In this document: positions 1-6,521 of the stretch, piece after piece | Layout of the letters: each line of letters opens with the position of its first letter | Position numbering within the stretch: position 1 is the stretch's first letter | Origin: an uncultured Gammaproteobacteria bacterium | GTDB taxonomy: Bacteria; Pseudomonadota; Gammaproteobacteria; GCA-001735895 | Assembly: GCA_945787265.1 (NCBI GenBank) | Contig: CALZHS010000025.1 | Coordinates: 1 to 19,213 of the forward strand | Reading direction: 5' to 3' | Length of the DNA stretch: 19,213 bases | Notes under the pieces: generated by a model | Databases searched by the model: none | The model's input: only the letters and a program-made list of their open reading frames with translations | Told to the model about the DNA's origin: nothing | Position numbers and translations under genes: made by a program

Positions 1-445
1 TGGTGGCATCATGGGCTGTTGCGGCGGCAGACAAGTCTTCAACGTTATGCAAATCATCGACACAGACTAGCACGCGTGCGGTTTTCGCCAGTTGCGCAAG
101 ACGTGCAATCTTTCGCGGATCCACGACCTGGTTTGAAACCATGACGTCGGTAATGCCGCCCGCGACCATGACCTCGGCCTCGGAAACTTTCTGGCAGCAA
201 ATACCGCAGGCACCACCGTGATTGATTTGATAGCGGGCGATATCGACCGATTTATGTGTCTTGGAATGTGCGCGTAAACGAACCCCGGCGCTCGCAAGGC
301 GATCGCGCAGGGTGGCGACGTTACGCTCGAACGCGTCCAGGTCAATGATCAGTGCCGGCGTGGCGACGTCGGCAAGGTCCATTCCGACGGCCGCAGGGAT
401 GTCCAGTCCCACCACCCCCTCTTTTTGATCGGCGCCTTTTTTCAT
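1..445 (-). CDS. D-threonine aldolase / 3-hydroxy-D-aspartate aldolase family protein (BhcC-like), 3' end outside window
   Basis: The first ~148 residues of an alanine-racemase-fold, PLP-dependent aldolase; the rest lies beyond the left edge. By family, such enzymes split D-threonine or 3-hydroxyaspartate into glycine plus an aldehyde (acetaldehyde or glyoxylate). Seen: the N-terminal strand TPALIIDLDAFERN (about residues 29-42), the PLP-lysine motif RAHSKTHKS with the candidate Schiff-base lysine at residue 62, and the family signature GICCQKVSEAEVM followed by VSNQVV. The ATG at 445 is chosen because AGGTGA sits 5 nt upstream; a second ATG at 382 would remove conserved sequence. It begins 17 nt after the stop of the ammonia-lyase gene, so the two are very likely co-transcribed. 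D-serine dehydratases of the same fold cannot be excluded without the missing C-terminal metal-binding part. Fold confidence is high; substrate is inferred. Confidence 0.85.
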   Translation of the reverse strand, partial: MKKGADQKEGVVGLDIPAAVGMDLADVATPALIIDLDAFERNVATLRDRLASAGVRLRAHSKTHKSVDIARYQINHGGACGICCQKVSEAEVMVAGGITDVMVSNQVVDPRKIARLAQLAKTARVLVCVDDLHNVEDLSAAATAHDAT

Positions 446-462
446 CTTCACCTGGTGATCGG

Positions 463-1413
463 CTACTTGCAGCCCGGGCAGTGTTTGAGGTCGACATTAC
501 CCCCGGTAATAATGATCCCGACGCGTTGTCCCTCGAACAATTGCCTGTTTTTAAGCATCACCGCCAGCGGCACTGCAGACGACGGTTCGATAATAATTTT
601 CATGCGCTCCCAGGTCAGGTACATCGCATCGAGAATTTCATTCTCGCTGGCGAGCAGTACATCGCTGACAAATTTCGAAACAAAGTGCCAGGTGCGCGGT
701 CGCAGGTTGGTTTTCAAACCATCGGCAACCGATTGCTGCGCGTCGCGGGTGACGATTTCCCCGGCATGAAAAGAGCGGTAGGCGTCATCGGCGGCTGCAG
801 GCTCGGCCGCATAAATCCGGATTTCGGGTGCCAGCGTTGATAGCGCCAGGCAGGTCCCGGAGATCAATCCGCCGCCACCGATGGGAGCGACAACGGCATC
901 CAGCGCTTCGCATTGCTGGTGCAGCTCCAGCACGCAGGTTGCCTGGCCGGCGATGACACGCGGATCATCGTAGGGATGCACGACATCAGCACCGGATTCG
1001 GCAACCAACTGTTCCAGCGTGGCTTCGCGCGCCGCCTGGGTTGGTTCGCATTCGATTATTTTGCCGCCGTAACTGCGCACCGCGGCTTTTTTCGCCGCGG
1101 GCGCGTTATGCGGCATTACCACGGTCGCATCGATTCCGCGCAGCGCAGCGGCGAAACTGAGTGCCCCGGCGTGATTGCCTGAAGAGTGCGTGGCCACGCC
1201 TCTTTTGGCTTCTTCGTCGCTGAGGCCAAACACCGCGTTGCTCGCACCGCGCGCTTTAAAAGCGCCGACCTTTTGCAGGTTTTCACATTTGAAGAATATC
1301 TCGGCACCGGTTAACTGGTTGAGGTAGCTCGAAGTCATTACCGGGGTACGATGAATATAGGGCGCGATGCGTTCATGTGCCTTTAGTACATCTTCGAATG
1401 TCGGAATATCCAT
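463..1413 (-). CDS. PLP-dependent threonine/hydroxyaspartate ammonia-lyase (BhcB / serine racemase-like)
   Basis: A fold-type II PLP enzyme of 316 residues. Relatives eliminate water and ammonia from threonine, serine or 3-hydroxyaspartate to give 2-oxo acids or iminosuccinate/oxaloacetate. Visible motifs: FEDVLKAHERI at the N-terminus, KVGAFKARGA with the PLP lysine at about residue 53, HSSGNHAGA (substrate/cofactor loop), the phosphate-binding loop APIGGGGLISG and the C-terminal IITGGNVDL. Length suits the short, single-domain members without an ACT domain. An upstream in-frame GTG at 1461 would add 16 residues, but it has no ribosome-binding site, and the conserved alignment starts near MDIPTFEDV, so the ATG at 1413 is preferred. 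It lies 53 nt after the receiver-ATPase fusion gene and 17 nt before a BhcC-like aldolase. That pairing favours hydroxyaspartate over threonine as substrate, but this is inference. Confidence 0.85.
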   Translation of the reverse strand: MDIPTFEDVLKAHERIAPYIHRTPVMTSSYLNQLTGAEIFFKCENLQKVGAFKARGASNAVFGLSDEEAKRGVATHSSGNHAGALSFAAALRGIDATVVMPHNAPAAKKAAVRSYGGKIIECEPTQAAREATLEQLVAESGADVVHPYDDPRVIAGQATCVLELHQQCEALDAVVAPIGGGGLISGTCLALSTLAPEIRIYAAEPAAADDAYRSFHAGEIVTRDAQQSVADGLKTNLRPRTWHFVSKFVSDVLLASENEILDAMYLTWERMKIIIEPSSAVPLAVMLKNRQLFEGQRVGIIITGGNVDLKHCPGCK

Positions 1414-1466
1414 GCTGGCGGTCTCGTCGGTTGCGCGAATCGCGAGACGCAATAATGCCACAGAAT

Positions 1467-2402
1467 CTAGACGATCTTGATATTCGAAACACGAATTCGA
1501 AAGCGGTTATTATCCTCGATGAACACGTTCAACTTGAGATTCATGCAGTCAGCGTAAGATTTGGCCAGTGACAGACGGGCGATCGAGTCGTGATCCTGCT
1601 CGGTCACGTGGTTTTGATAGAAATCCTTGAACATCGCTTTCAACTCGTCACTGGTCAGTGATTTCGACATCTGGTTTTCGACTTCAAGCGCGCAGAATTC
1701 TGCCCCCGATTGAAACAGGATTCTGATCTCCCCTTTCTCCGGGCTATGTGAAATGGCATGGCTTAGCAAGTTTGCGAGTAAATGTTCCATCCACTTCGCA
1801 TCCACCAGCAGGGTTGGCAGCTTTCGCGTGGGCAGGCGCAGCAGTATGTTTCTTTTTGTGGCCTCTTTGGCTAGTCTCGAGTTCAGACTTTTAAGCAGCC
1901 CGGCAAGTTTTACTTCGCTGATGACCAGTTCGATTTCACCCGGGTCGCAACGACACATTTTCAGTAAATTCTGTATCAAACGATTCAGGTGAGTGGTGGG
2001 ATCAATTGCGCTACCCGGATCATCAGTGGAAAAATTCGGATTGATTCTGCGCTGCACCAGGGATTGAATGCGTGTGTGCAGGTCATCGCAGGAGAACGGT
2101 TTTACCAGGTAGTCATCGGCGCCCTGGATCAGCGCGGTGACGCGATCATGAATCTGGTCGCGCGCCGACAGAATCAGGATCTCCACTTCCCGGTTTAGCT
2201 CGCGAATTTCATGCAGTACCAGCAGGCTGGATTCCTTTGGCAGCATCAGGTCGAGGATAATGACATCGTAGTCGCGCCTGGAGGCATAAGTGATCGCCTC
2301 GGTGCCCTCGGCGACCACGTCGACGTCGTAACCATACGCCTCTAGCCCCGAGCTCAGCGAACTTTGCAACCGGGCCGAATCTTCTACCACGAGTACTTTC
2401 AT
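1467..2402 (-). CDS. Receiver domain fused to degenerate histidine-kinase ATPase domain (no DNA-binding domain, no H-box)
   Basis: A 311-residue protein of unusual build. Residues 1-118 are an OmpR-type receiver with acidic pair E7/D8, phosphoacceptor D51 (LDLMLP), S79 and K101 (VKPF). By eye it is about 63% identical to the receiver of the regulator at 3913-4578. Instead of a winged helix, residues ~137-311 align with the end of the DHp helix and the ATPase domain of the kinase at 2548-3900 (LNRLIQNLL against LDHLIENLL; VSNIKIV against LSNIKTV at the C-terminus). The ATPase looks dead: the second N-box asparagine (N353 in the kinase) is H215, and the GIGLSLVK lid motif has become SIARLSLAK. 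There is no phosphorylatable histidine. It reads as a duplicated regulator-kinase pair fused by internal deletion. A phosphate sink, a decoy, or a protein that binds the kinase are possibilities; function is unknown. Translation probably starts directly at the 5' end of the mRNA. Confidence 0.85.
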   Translation of the reverse strand: MKVLVVEDSARLQSSLSSGLEAYGYDVDVVAEGTEAITYASRRDYDVIILDLMLPKESSLLVLHEIRELNREVEILILSARDQIHDRVTALIQGADDYLVKPFSCDDLHTRIQSLVQRRINPNFSTDDPGSAIDPTTHLNRLIQNLLKMCRCDPGEIELVISEVKLAGLLKSLNSRLAKEATKRNILLRLPTRKLPTLLVDAKWMEHLLANLLSHAISHSPEKGEIRILFQSGAEFCALEVENQMSKSLTSDELKAMFKDFYQNHVTEQDHDSIARLSLAKSYADCMNLKLNVFIEDNNRFRIRVSNIKIV

Positions 2403-2408
2403 GGCTTT

Positions 2409-2441
2409 GTTTTAGCCGACCAATCTGAAGATTAGCTTAAG
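2409..2441 (-). promoter_or_regulatory. Response-regulator box and -10-like element of the receiver-ATPase fusion gene
   Basis: A direct repeat CTGAAG-attag-CTTAAG (2425-2441, read on the plus strand) fits the YTTAAK-N5-YTTAAK form of PmrA/QseB-type boxes with one mismatch. Downstream in the direction of transcription come 10 nt, then TAAAAC (2414-2409), then 6 nt, then the ATG at 2402. The same spacing occurs upstream of the regulator gene at 4578. There is no Shine-Dalgarno sequence between the -10 element and the ATG. Seen in sequence; regulator binding is inferred. Confidence 0.55.
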
Positions 2442-2547
2442 ATCCCAGTCCTAAATTACAGTTTCTTGAAAGGATCGAGCCATTTGCCAAAATGCCGGGG
2501 TTGACGGGGTAAGCTGAATCGTTCGGAATGGCAATACGATGCCTGAT

Positions 2548-3900
2548 TTATACGGTTTTAATATTTGACAAAATGATAAGAAACCGTTCACCTTCCAGGA
2601 TCGAAGTGTTTAACTCCAGTTTCATCAGATCGGCATAAATCTTGACCAGCGATAATCCGATGCCGGCGTGACCCCCGGATTGCCGGGCAGAATCCTTTCT
2701 CCAAAATCGTTTGAAAATCATCTCAAGGTCTGCCGTAGACAAAGGATCGAGCATTTTATTTTCGATTTCCAGGGTGCAGTAACCAGCATTGATTTTTGAT
2801 CTGATGCTGACTGTTTCACCGGTTGGACTATGCGAAATCGCATTAAAAATCAGATTTTTCAATACCTGTTCAAACAGCTGTGCGTCGACGTGGATGACGG
2901 GTAACTCCTGTCCGGGTAAGCGCATCGAAAGATTGCGCTCGCTCACATCCTTGTCAAAACCCCGGCAAACTTTTTCGAGCTCCTGCTTTAACGGGATATC
3001 ACTATATTCAAGTTTAATATCGCCCTCTTCGCTGCGACAAAGGTAGAGCAGATTCTCAATCAGGTGGTCAAGCTGAGTCGCAGAATCATGAATGTCTCCA
3101 AAATAGCTGCGAATATCTTTTTCGTCGGGCCAGCGCAAACCCACTTCAGCGAGTGAGCGGATTTCCGACACCGGGGTGCGCAGTTCATGCGCAACGTCTG
3201 AGCTGAACTGGCGCTCTCGGATAAAGGCCTTTTCGATTTCCGATAATGCCAGGTTGAACTGTGTCGCGATCGGTTCGAGTTCGGCGGGTTGCCCCTTGCT
3301 CGTGATTCTACGGTCGATGGAGCGGGGAGATATCTGACTAATTTCATCGTTAATCTGGTTTAGTGGCTCAAGTCCCAACTTGATTGCGCGCGTGATCACC
3401 AGGTCAAGGGACTCGCGCTCAAGACTCACCCGCAGTATCGCGCGGGGACGCTTTTCCAGAGGAATCTTTTTACGTAAGGCCTTGTCTTCGATCTGGGGGA
3501 TAAACTTGATCGCGATGCGCCTGCCGTTCCTGCCGTCGGGCAGCGTGGTATCGGAAACGATGACTTCACTGGATTGATCGGCAAATTGCGAGGCCGCGTA
3601 TCCGTTGAAGCTGTTTGATCTTTCCAGGAGGCTGCCGTCGCCAAGAAATAACTCGAAATACTCGGGGCTGTTAGGTGACTCGAATTCAGGCATGAACTCG
3701 TCGGCAAAATCCAGCTCGACTTCGCTCCCGTCGAACTTGGTCAAGGTAACCAGGGCTCGAGCCTTGGATTCGAGCGCATTGTCAAACTGTTCCAGTAACC
3801 AGCTTGTGACAACACGGTCGACGACGATTTGCCCGGTCGCCAGAATCAGGGCCACCCACAGAATGGTCTTGTAGGTGATCGCTTTGCTTATCGAGCGCAC
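2548..3900 (-). CDS. QseC-like sensor histidine kinase, apparently lacking the second transmembrane helix
   Basis: A 450-residue sensor kinase. One membrane helix is visible (about residues 12-30), then a sensor region (36-165) with LPDGRNGRRIAIKF typical of QseC-like proteins, a HAMP-like linker (174-225, KLGLEPLNQI), the H-box SSDVAHELRTP with His238, and the ATPase domain: N-box NLIFNAISHSP (N349, N353), FKRFWRKD and GIGLSL (413-418). Family members carry a second membrane helix just before GLxPL, but here ESLDLVITRAI runs straight into KLGLEPL with no hydrophobic stretch. With one helix, sensor and kinase would lie on the same side of the membrane. The GTG at 3900 starts 12 nt after the regulator stop, in an operon; no clear ribosome-binding site is seen. 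Partner of the regulator at 3913-4578; signal unknown. Confidence 0.88.
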   Translation of the reverse strand: MRSISKAITYKTILWVALILATGQIVVDRVVTSWLLEQFDNALESKARALVTLTKFDGSEVELDFADEFMPEFESPNSPEYFELFLGDGSLLERSNSFNGYAASQFADQSSEVIVSDTTLPDGRNGRRIAIKFIPQIEDKALRKKIPLEKRPRAILRVSLERESLDLVITRAIKLGLEPLNQINDEISQISPRSIDRRITSKGQPAELEPIATQFNLALSEIEKAFIRERQFSSDVAHELRTPVSEIRSLAEVGLRWPDEKDIRSYFGDIHDSATQLDHLIENLLYLCRSEEGDIKLEYSDIPLKQELEKVCRGFDKDVSERNLSMRLPGQELPVIHVDAQLFEQVLKNLIFNAISHSPTGETVSIRSKINAGYCTLEIENKMLDPLSTADLEMIFKRFWRKDSARQSGGHAGIGLSLVKIYADLMKLELNTSILEGERFLIILSNIKTV

Positions 3901-3912
3901 GGGGATTTTCTG

Positions 3913-4578
3913 CTATTCAATATAATATCCAAATCCGCGTTTGGTCCTGATCACGTCTTCAATACCCTGCGCTCTAATTTTCTTTCGGATACCGCTGATA
4001 TGAACCTCAACCGCGTTCCTGGATGAATAAGAATTCGCATCATAGATCTGGTTGAGTAGTGTTTCGGTTGTAACCACGCGTCCCCGGTTAAGTGCCAGGT
4101 ACTCGAAGATGCTCATTTCAATCGGCGTAAATGGAAAGCAATCGGCACCCCGGTAGGCAAGGTGGAGCGAAGTATCGACTTTAATGTCGCCGACCGACAG
4201 CACTGGCGACTTCTGCTTAAACCTGCGACGCACCAGCGCCTGGATTCGCGCATGCAGTTCATCGAATGAGAATGGCTTGACCAGGTAATCGTCCGCACCT
4301 TGCTGTAGACCTGTAATCCGGTCCCGGGTCTGGTCTCGAGCAGACAGGATCAGGATTTCCGGATTCATTTTCGAATTGCGGATTTCACGCATCACTTCGA
4401 GGCCGGATTTCTTCGGTAACATTAAATCCAGTACGATAACGTCGTAATCACAATGCATTGCGAAAGCGATGCCTTCTTCGCCGTCGCCTGCAATATCAAC
4501 CGCGTAGCCGAGACGGCGCAAGCCTGTGCGCAACGATTTTTGCAGCTTTATAGAGTCTTCCACTACCAGTATCTTCAT
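3913..4578 (-). CDS. OmpR/QseB-family response regulator
   Basis: A 221-residue two-domain transcription factor. The receiver (1-118) has E7/D8, phosphoacceptor D51 in VIVLDLMLP, S79 and K101 in VKPF. The C-terminal winged helix (about 125-221) shows LSVGDIKVD, FTPIEMSIFEYLALNRGRVVT, the recognition-helix region SSRNAVEVHISGIRKKI and the wing IRTKRGFGYYIE, as in QseB/PmrA-type regulators. It is phosphorylated by its partner kinase, encoded 12 nt downstream, and should bind paired CTTAAG-like repeats. Such a repeat lies 23-39 nt before its own ATG, so autoregulation is likely. A matching repeat stands before the divergent outer-membrane protein gene and a third before the receiver-ATPase fusion gene. 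No Shine-Dalgarno sequence precedes the ATG, which may be the first transcribed codon. Confidence 0.95.
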   Translation of the reverse strand: MKILVVEDSIKLQKSLRTGLRRLGYAVDIAGDGEEGIAFAMHCDYDVIVLDLMLPKKSGLEVMREIRNSKMNPEILILSARDQTRDRITGLQQGADDYLVKPFSFDELHARIQALVRRRFKQKSPVLSVGDIKVDTSLHLAYRGADCFPFTPIEMSIFEYLALNRGRVVTTETLLNQIYDANSYSSRNAVEVHISGIRKKIRAQGIEDVIRTKRGFGYYIE

Positions 4579-4584
4579 GCTGGG

Positions 4585-4617
4585 GTTTTAGCGCTCAAAG
4601 CTTAAGATTGGCTTAAG
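4585..4617 (-). promoter_or_regulatory. Autoregulatory box and -10-like element of the response-regulator operon
   Basis: A perfect direct repeat CTTAAG-attgg-CTTAAG (4601-4617), extended to CTTAAGATT twice with an 11-bp period. This is one helical turn, as expected for tandem binding of an OmpR-class dimer. Ten nt further in the direction of transcription is TAAAAC (4590-4585), and 6 nt later the ATG. It matches the general PmrA/QseB box form. Binding and start site are inferred. Confidence 0.7.
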
Positions 4618-4693
4618 ATTACTGAAAAATCGAGTTAAATCCTGGCTAGCCTGATGGGCCCCCGCCCGAGAAATGGTAATTTTGGCACTCAAT

Positions 4694-4726
4694 CTTAAAG
4701 TAATCTTAAGCTTGGGGCGTTAGGCT
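4694..4726 (+). promoter_or_regulatory. Response-regulator box and -10-like element of the outer-membrane protein gene
   Basis: The minus strand reads CTTAAG-attac-TTTAAG (4710-4694), the same extended repeat as at 4601-4617 and in the same orientation relative to its gene. TAGGCT (4721-4726) follows after exactly 10 nt. The predicted transcript would have a leader of about 27 nt containing CAGGG before the ATG at 4760, unlike the leaderless arrangement on the other side. The 181-nt divergent region thus serves both genes. Confidence 0.65.
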
Positions 4727-4759
4727 TCGTGCCACTTAACTACTTTACAGGGTCGACAG

Positions 4760-5413
4760 ATGAAAATTTCCCGGTTTAGATCATTCCGCATTGTCCTGGT
4801 TTGTGGACTCACAATTGCATCACCACATTTACAGGCCGATACCGATCCCGAGTATGAACTATCGGGTCGGCTGAATATAGTCGGTGCCAGTGGCACACCT
4901 TCCAACGACATTCTGGGCTTTGGGGTTATCCTCCATCGAAAATTATCCGATGACTGGTACCTGGGTGTCAGCTTCGAAAACTCGACCGATTTCGATGTTG
5001 AAAGACCTAACGAAGAACTTGGTATCGATAGCGTCAGCGAAACGGATGCCCTGGGTACAATGAATATGCTGACGGTAGTTGCCGAGCGTCGTTACGCGCT
5101 TGACTCGGAGGATTGGACCGGATTTTGGAACCTGGGTGGTGGGATCGCGGACATCGATGTTGACGATGCCGACGGCGATGTCAAAGGCGGTGGCAGATTT
5201 GATATCGAAATCGACGCCGATACAGAGTATGTCCTGATTGGCAGTGTCGGCGCATTGCAGCGGTTGGGTGACGGGTGGTCGGCGCGTTACGAGGCTACTG
5301 TCGAGCAGCACTTTGCCGACTGGGATATAAAAGACAGGGTTACCGGCAGAACCGATTCATATGATGATTACACGGTCTATGGTCTACGCGTCGGATTGAA
5401 CTACCGGTTCTGA
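4760..5413 (+). CDS. Small outer-membrane beta-barrel protein
   Basis: A 217-residue protein with a typical signal peptide (basic MKISRFRSFR, hydrophobic core, probable cleavage after LQA at about residue 26). The mature part alternates polar and hydrophobic residues in strands such as WYLGVSFENS, YVLIGSVGALQRL, SARYEATVEQHF and YTVYGLRVGLNYRF. The last residue is Phe, the signal used by the BAM machinery, so an eight-stranded-type barrel in the outer membrane is likely. It has acidic, Asp-rich loops (DIDVDDADGDVKGGG, about residues 131-145), possibly cation-binding. It is divergent from the regulator operon and carries the same box, so it is probably a regulated target or part of the sensed envelope process. 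No specific named family is recognised. Confidence 0.85.
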   Translation: MKISRFRSFRIVLVCGLTIASPHLQADTDPEYELSGRLNIVGASGTPSNDILGFGVILHRKLSDDWYLGVSFENSTDFDVERPNEELGIDSVSETDALGTMNMLTVVAERRYALDSEDWTGFWNLGGGIADIDVDDADGDVKGGGRFDIEIDADTEYVLIGSVGALQRLGDGWSARYEATVEQHFADWDIKDRVTGRTDSYDDYTVYGLRVGLNYRF

Positions 5414-5419
5414 TCGGTT

Positions 5420-6181
5420 TCAGCCGGGCGCAGGCTTTTGTAAAACCCGCACTGCTGCAAATAGCTTCAGCATGTCCGGATTATCGATAAATGAAATATT
5501 GTAGGGATGCTCGCAAACGAGCTTGTCATAATTTTCGCTTGCCGGCATGTCTTCAACCAGTTTCGCGATCTTGCCCCATAGCAACAGGGTAATGCGCTGT
5601 ACCGAATTGGCGGCAATCAGCATCAGTAAGCGCTCGAGAAATTCCTGCCAGTAACGTGCTTCCAGCGTCGGTTTGCGCCCCGGATGCAGCACCGGGGTCG
5701 CGTTTAGCATCAGGAATCCGGCACGTTCCAGGTTTGCGAATAGTCCTGCCAGGGTCTGGACCAGGTCGTGCTTGTCGAGTTCGGCTATCGCGTGCTGCGT
5801 GATTTTACCGTCTGCGTCTTTGTGCAGGCGGCCTTCTGCCACCAATGCTGTTTTGACAATATTGCGCAGCGAGGTGGCGCGGTTAACTGCCTTACTCAAG
5901 CCCTGGTCGCTCCACAGGCCGTCAACCGCGGCGTCGTAGAAGGCGATTCCGTTTGCCGACTCGCGCCGCGGGTAGGGCGACTCACCGATCAGCAGGTAAC
6001 GCACTCCGGACCGATCGCGTTGAAATGCCGCCAGCAGTCGATCGATGCCCGGCAGCCATTCGTCGTCTTGCAGCAGGTCGCCGAGGTAGGTGGAATCGAG
6101 GGTTGAAAGCGACTCGATGAGGATTTGTCGCCAGTCGTCGTGCACCCCTGAACGTTTGATCAGGGTATCGATACTACTCAT
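5420..6181 (-). CDS. Uracil-DNA glycosylase superfamily protein with altered catalytic motif
   Basis: A 253-residue protein whose motif order matches family-1 uracil-DNA glycosylase (Ung). GESPYP (66-71) stands where Ung has GQDPYH; GIAF (78-81) corresponds to GLAF; SLRNIVK (104-110) to SLLNMYK; FLMLN (156-160) to the uracil-binding LLLN; LLLWGKIAK (199-207) to LLWGSHAQ; and EHPYNISF (224-231) to the HPSPLS loop. The uracil-binding Phe81 and Asn160 and the active-site His225 are kept, but the water-activating Asp is Ser68 and the following His is Pro71. The Glu in GESP recalls family-4 enzymes, which use GEAPG. So it may be an active variant with different chemistry or a DNA-binding protein without glycosylase activity. 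It ends 6 nt from the convergent outer-membrane gene. Confidence 0.75.
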   Translation of the reverse strand: MSSIDTLIKRSGVHDDWRQILIESLSTLDSTYLGDLLQDDEWLPGIDRLLAAFQRDRSGVRYLLIGESPYPRRESANGIAFYDAAVDGLWSDQGLSKAVNRATSLRNIVKTALVAEGRLHKDADGKITQHAIAELDKHDLVQTLAGLFANLERAGFLMLNATPVLHPGRKPTLEARYWQEFLERLLMLIAANSVQRITLLLWGKIAKLVEDMPASENYDKLVCEHPYNISFIDNPDMLKLFAAVRVLQKPAPG

Positions 6182-6389
6182 CTATGAGCGCTTCAATGCT
6201 GAGGTTAATTTCATCAATGCTGATGCCCATGCCGATGATTATGCGGTTTGGGGTGGGTGCCTGTCTATCCAGTGGTGGACAATGTCGACATCGATACCAG
6301 CGGCCGCGGGTAGTTACTCCCGGTAATGACGCATGATCACGGGCTCGGCCAGCGTCTTTGCGGGCAGATCCGCAAGTGCAGTGATTTTA
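6174..6389 (-). pseudogene. Possible decayed C-terminal coding fragment upstream of the UDG-like gene
   Basis: On the minus strand a frame ending at the TAG 6176-6174 reads PNRIIIGMGISIDEI, then NLSIEALIDE. Another frame just upstream reads GIDVDIVHHWIDRHPPQ before stopping. Joined by a frameshift near 6250 they would look like a protein C-terminus, faintly like COG0523 (CobW-type) GTPases ending in an RIVxIG-LDE helix. There is no intact gene. The fragment overlaps the UDG-like start by 8 nt. This is a weak call from local sequence character only. Confidence 0.25.
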
Positions 6390-6521
6390 CCTGTTTCGGT
6401 TTAATCGGATCACTGTCAAAATGTCGCAGTTACGAAACCCGCATGCGCCGGCGCGGCGTGGATATTGCAAATTTCATATGCCTGACAATCAAAAAAAATC
6501 CTGCACGATCAGGGCGAGAAC
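6390..6521. other. Intergenic region before the purine ABC operon
   Basis: About 130 nt with no supported gene. It must hold the promoter of the purine transport operon, but no convincing -35/-10 pair was found. It contains a GC-rich 10-bp palindrome GCGCCGGCGC near 6444-6453 and an A-rich stretch just before the operon. No purine-riboswitch core was recognised. Confidence 0.4.

Noticed and set aside
352..840. A 162-codon plus-strand open frame opposite the aldolase and ammonia-lyase genes
   Set aside because: The minus strand encodes conserved PLP enzymes across this interval; the plus frame shows no family signature.
1414..1461. GTG at 1461 as start of the ammonia-lyase
   Set aside because: No ribosome-binding site, almost touching the previous stop, and the 16 added residues do not match the family start.
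6390..6521. Purine riboswitch controlling the purine import operon
   Set aside because: I could not find the conserved three-way junction core sequences; these riboswitches are also rare in Proteobacteria.
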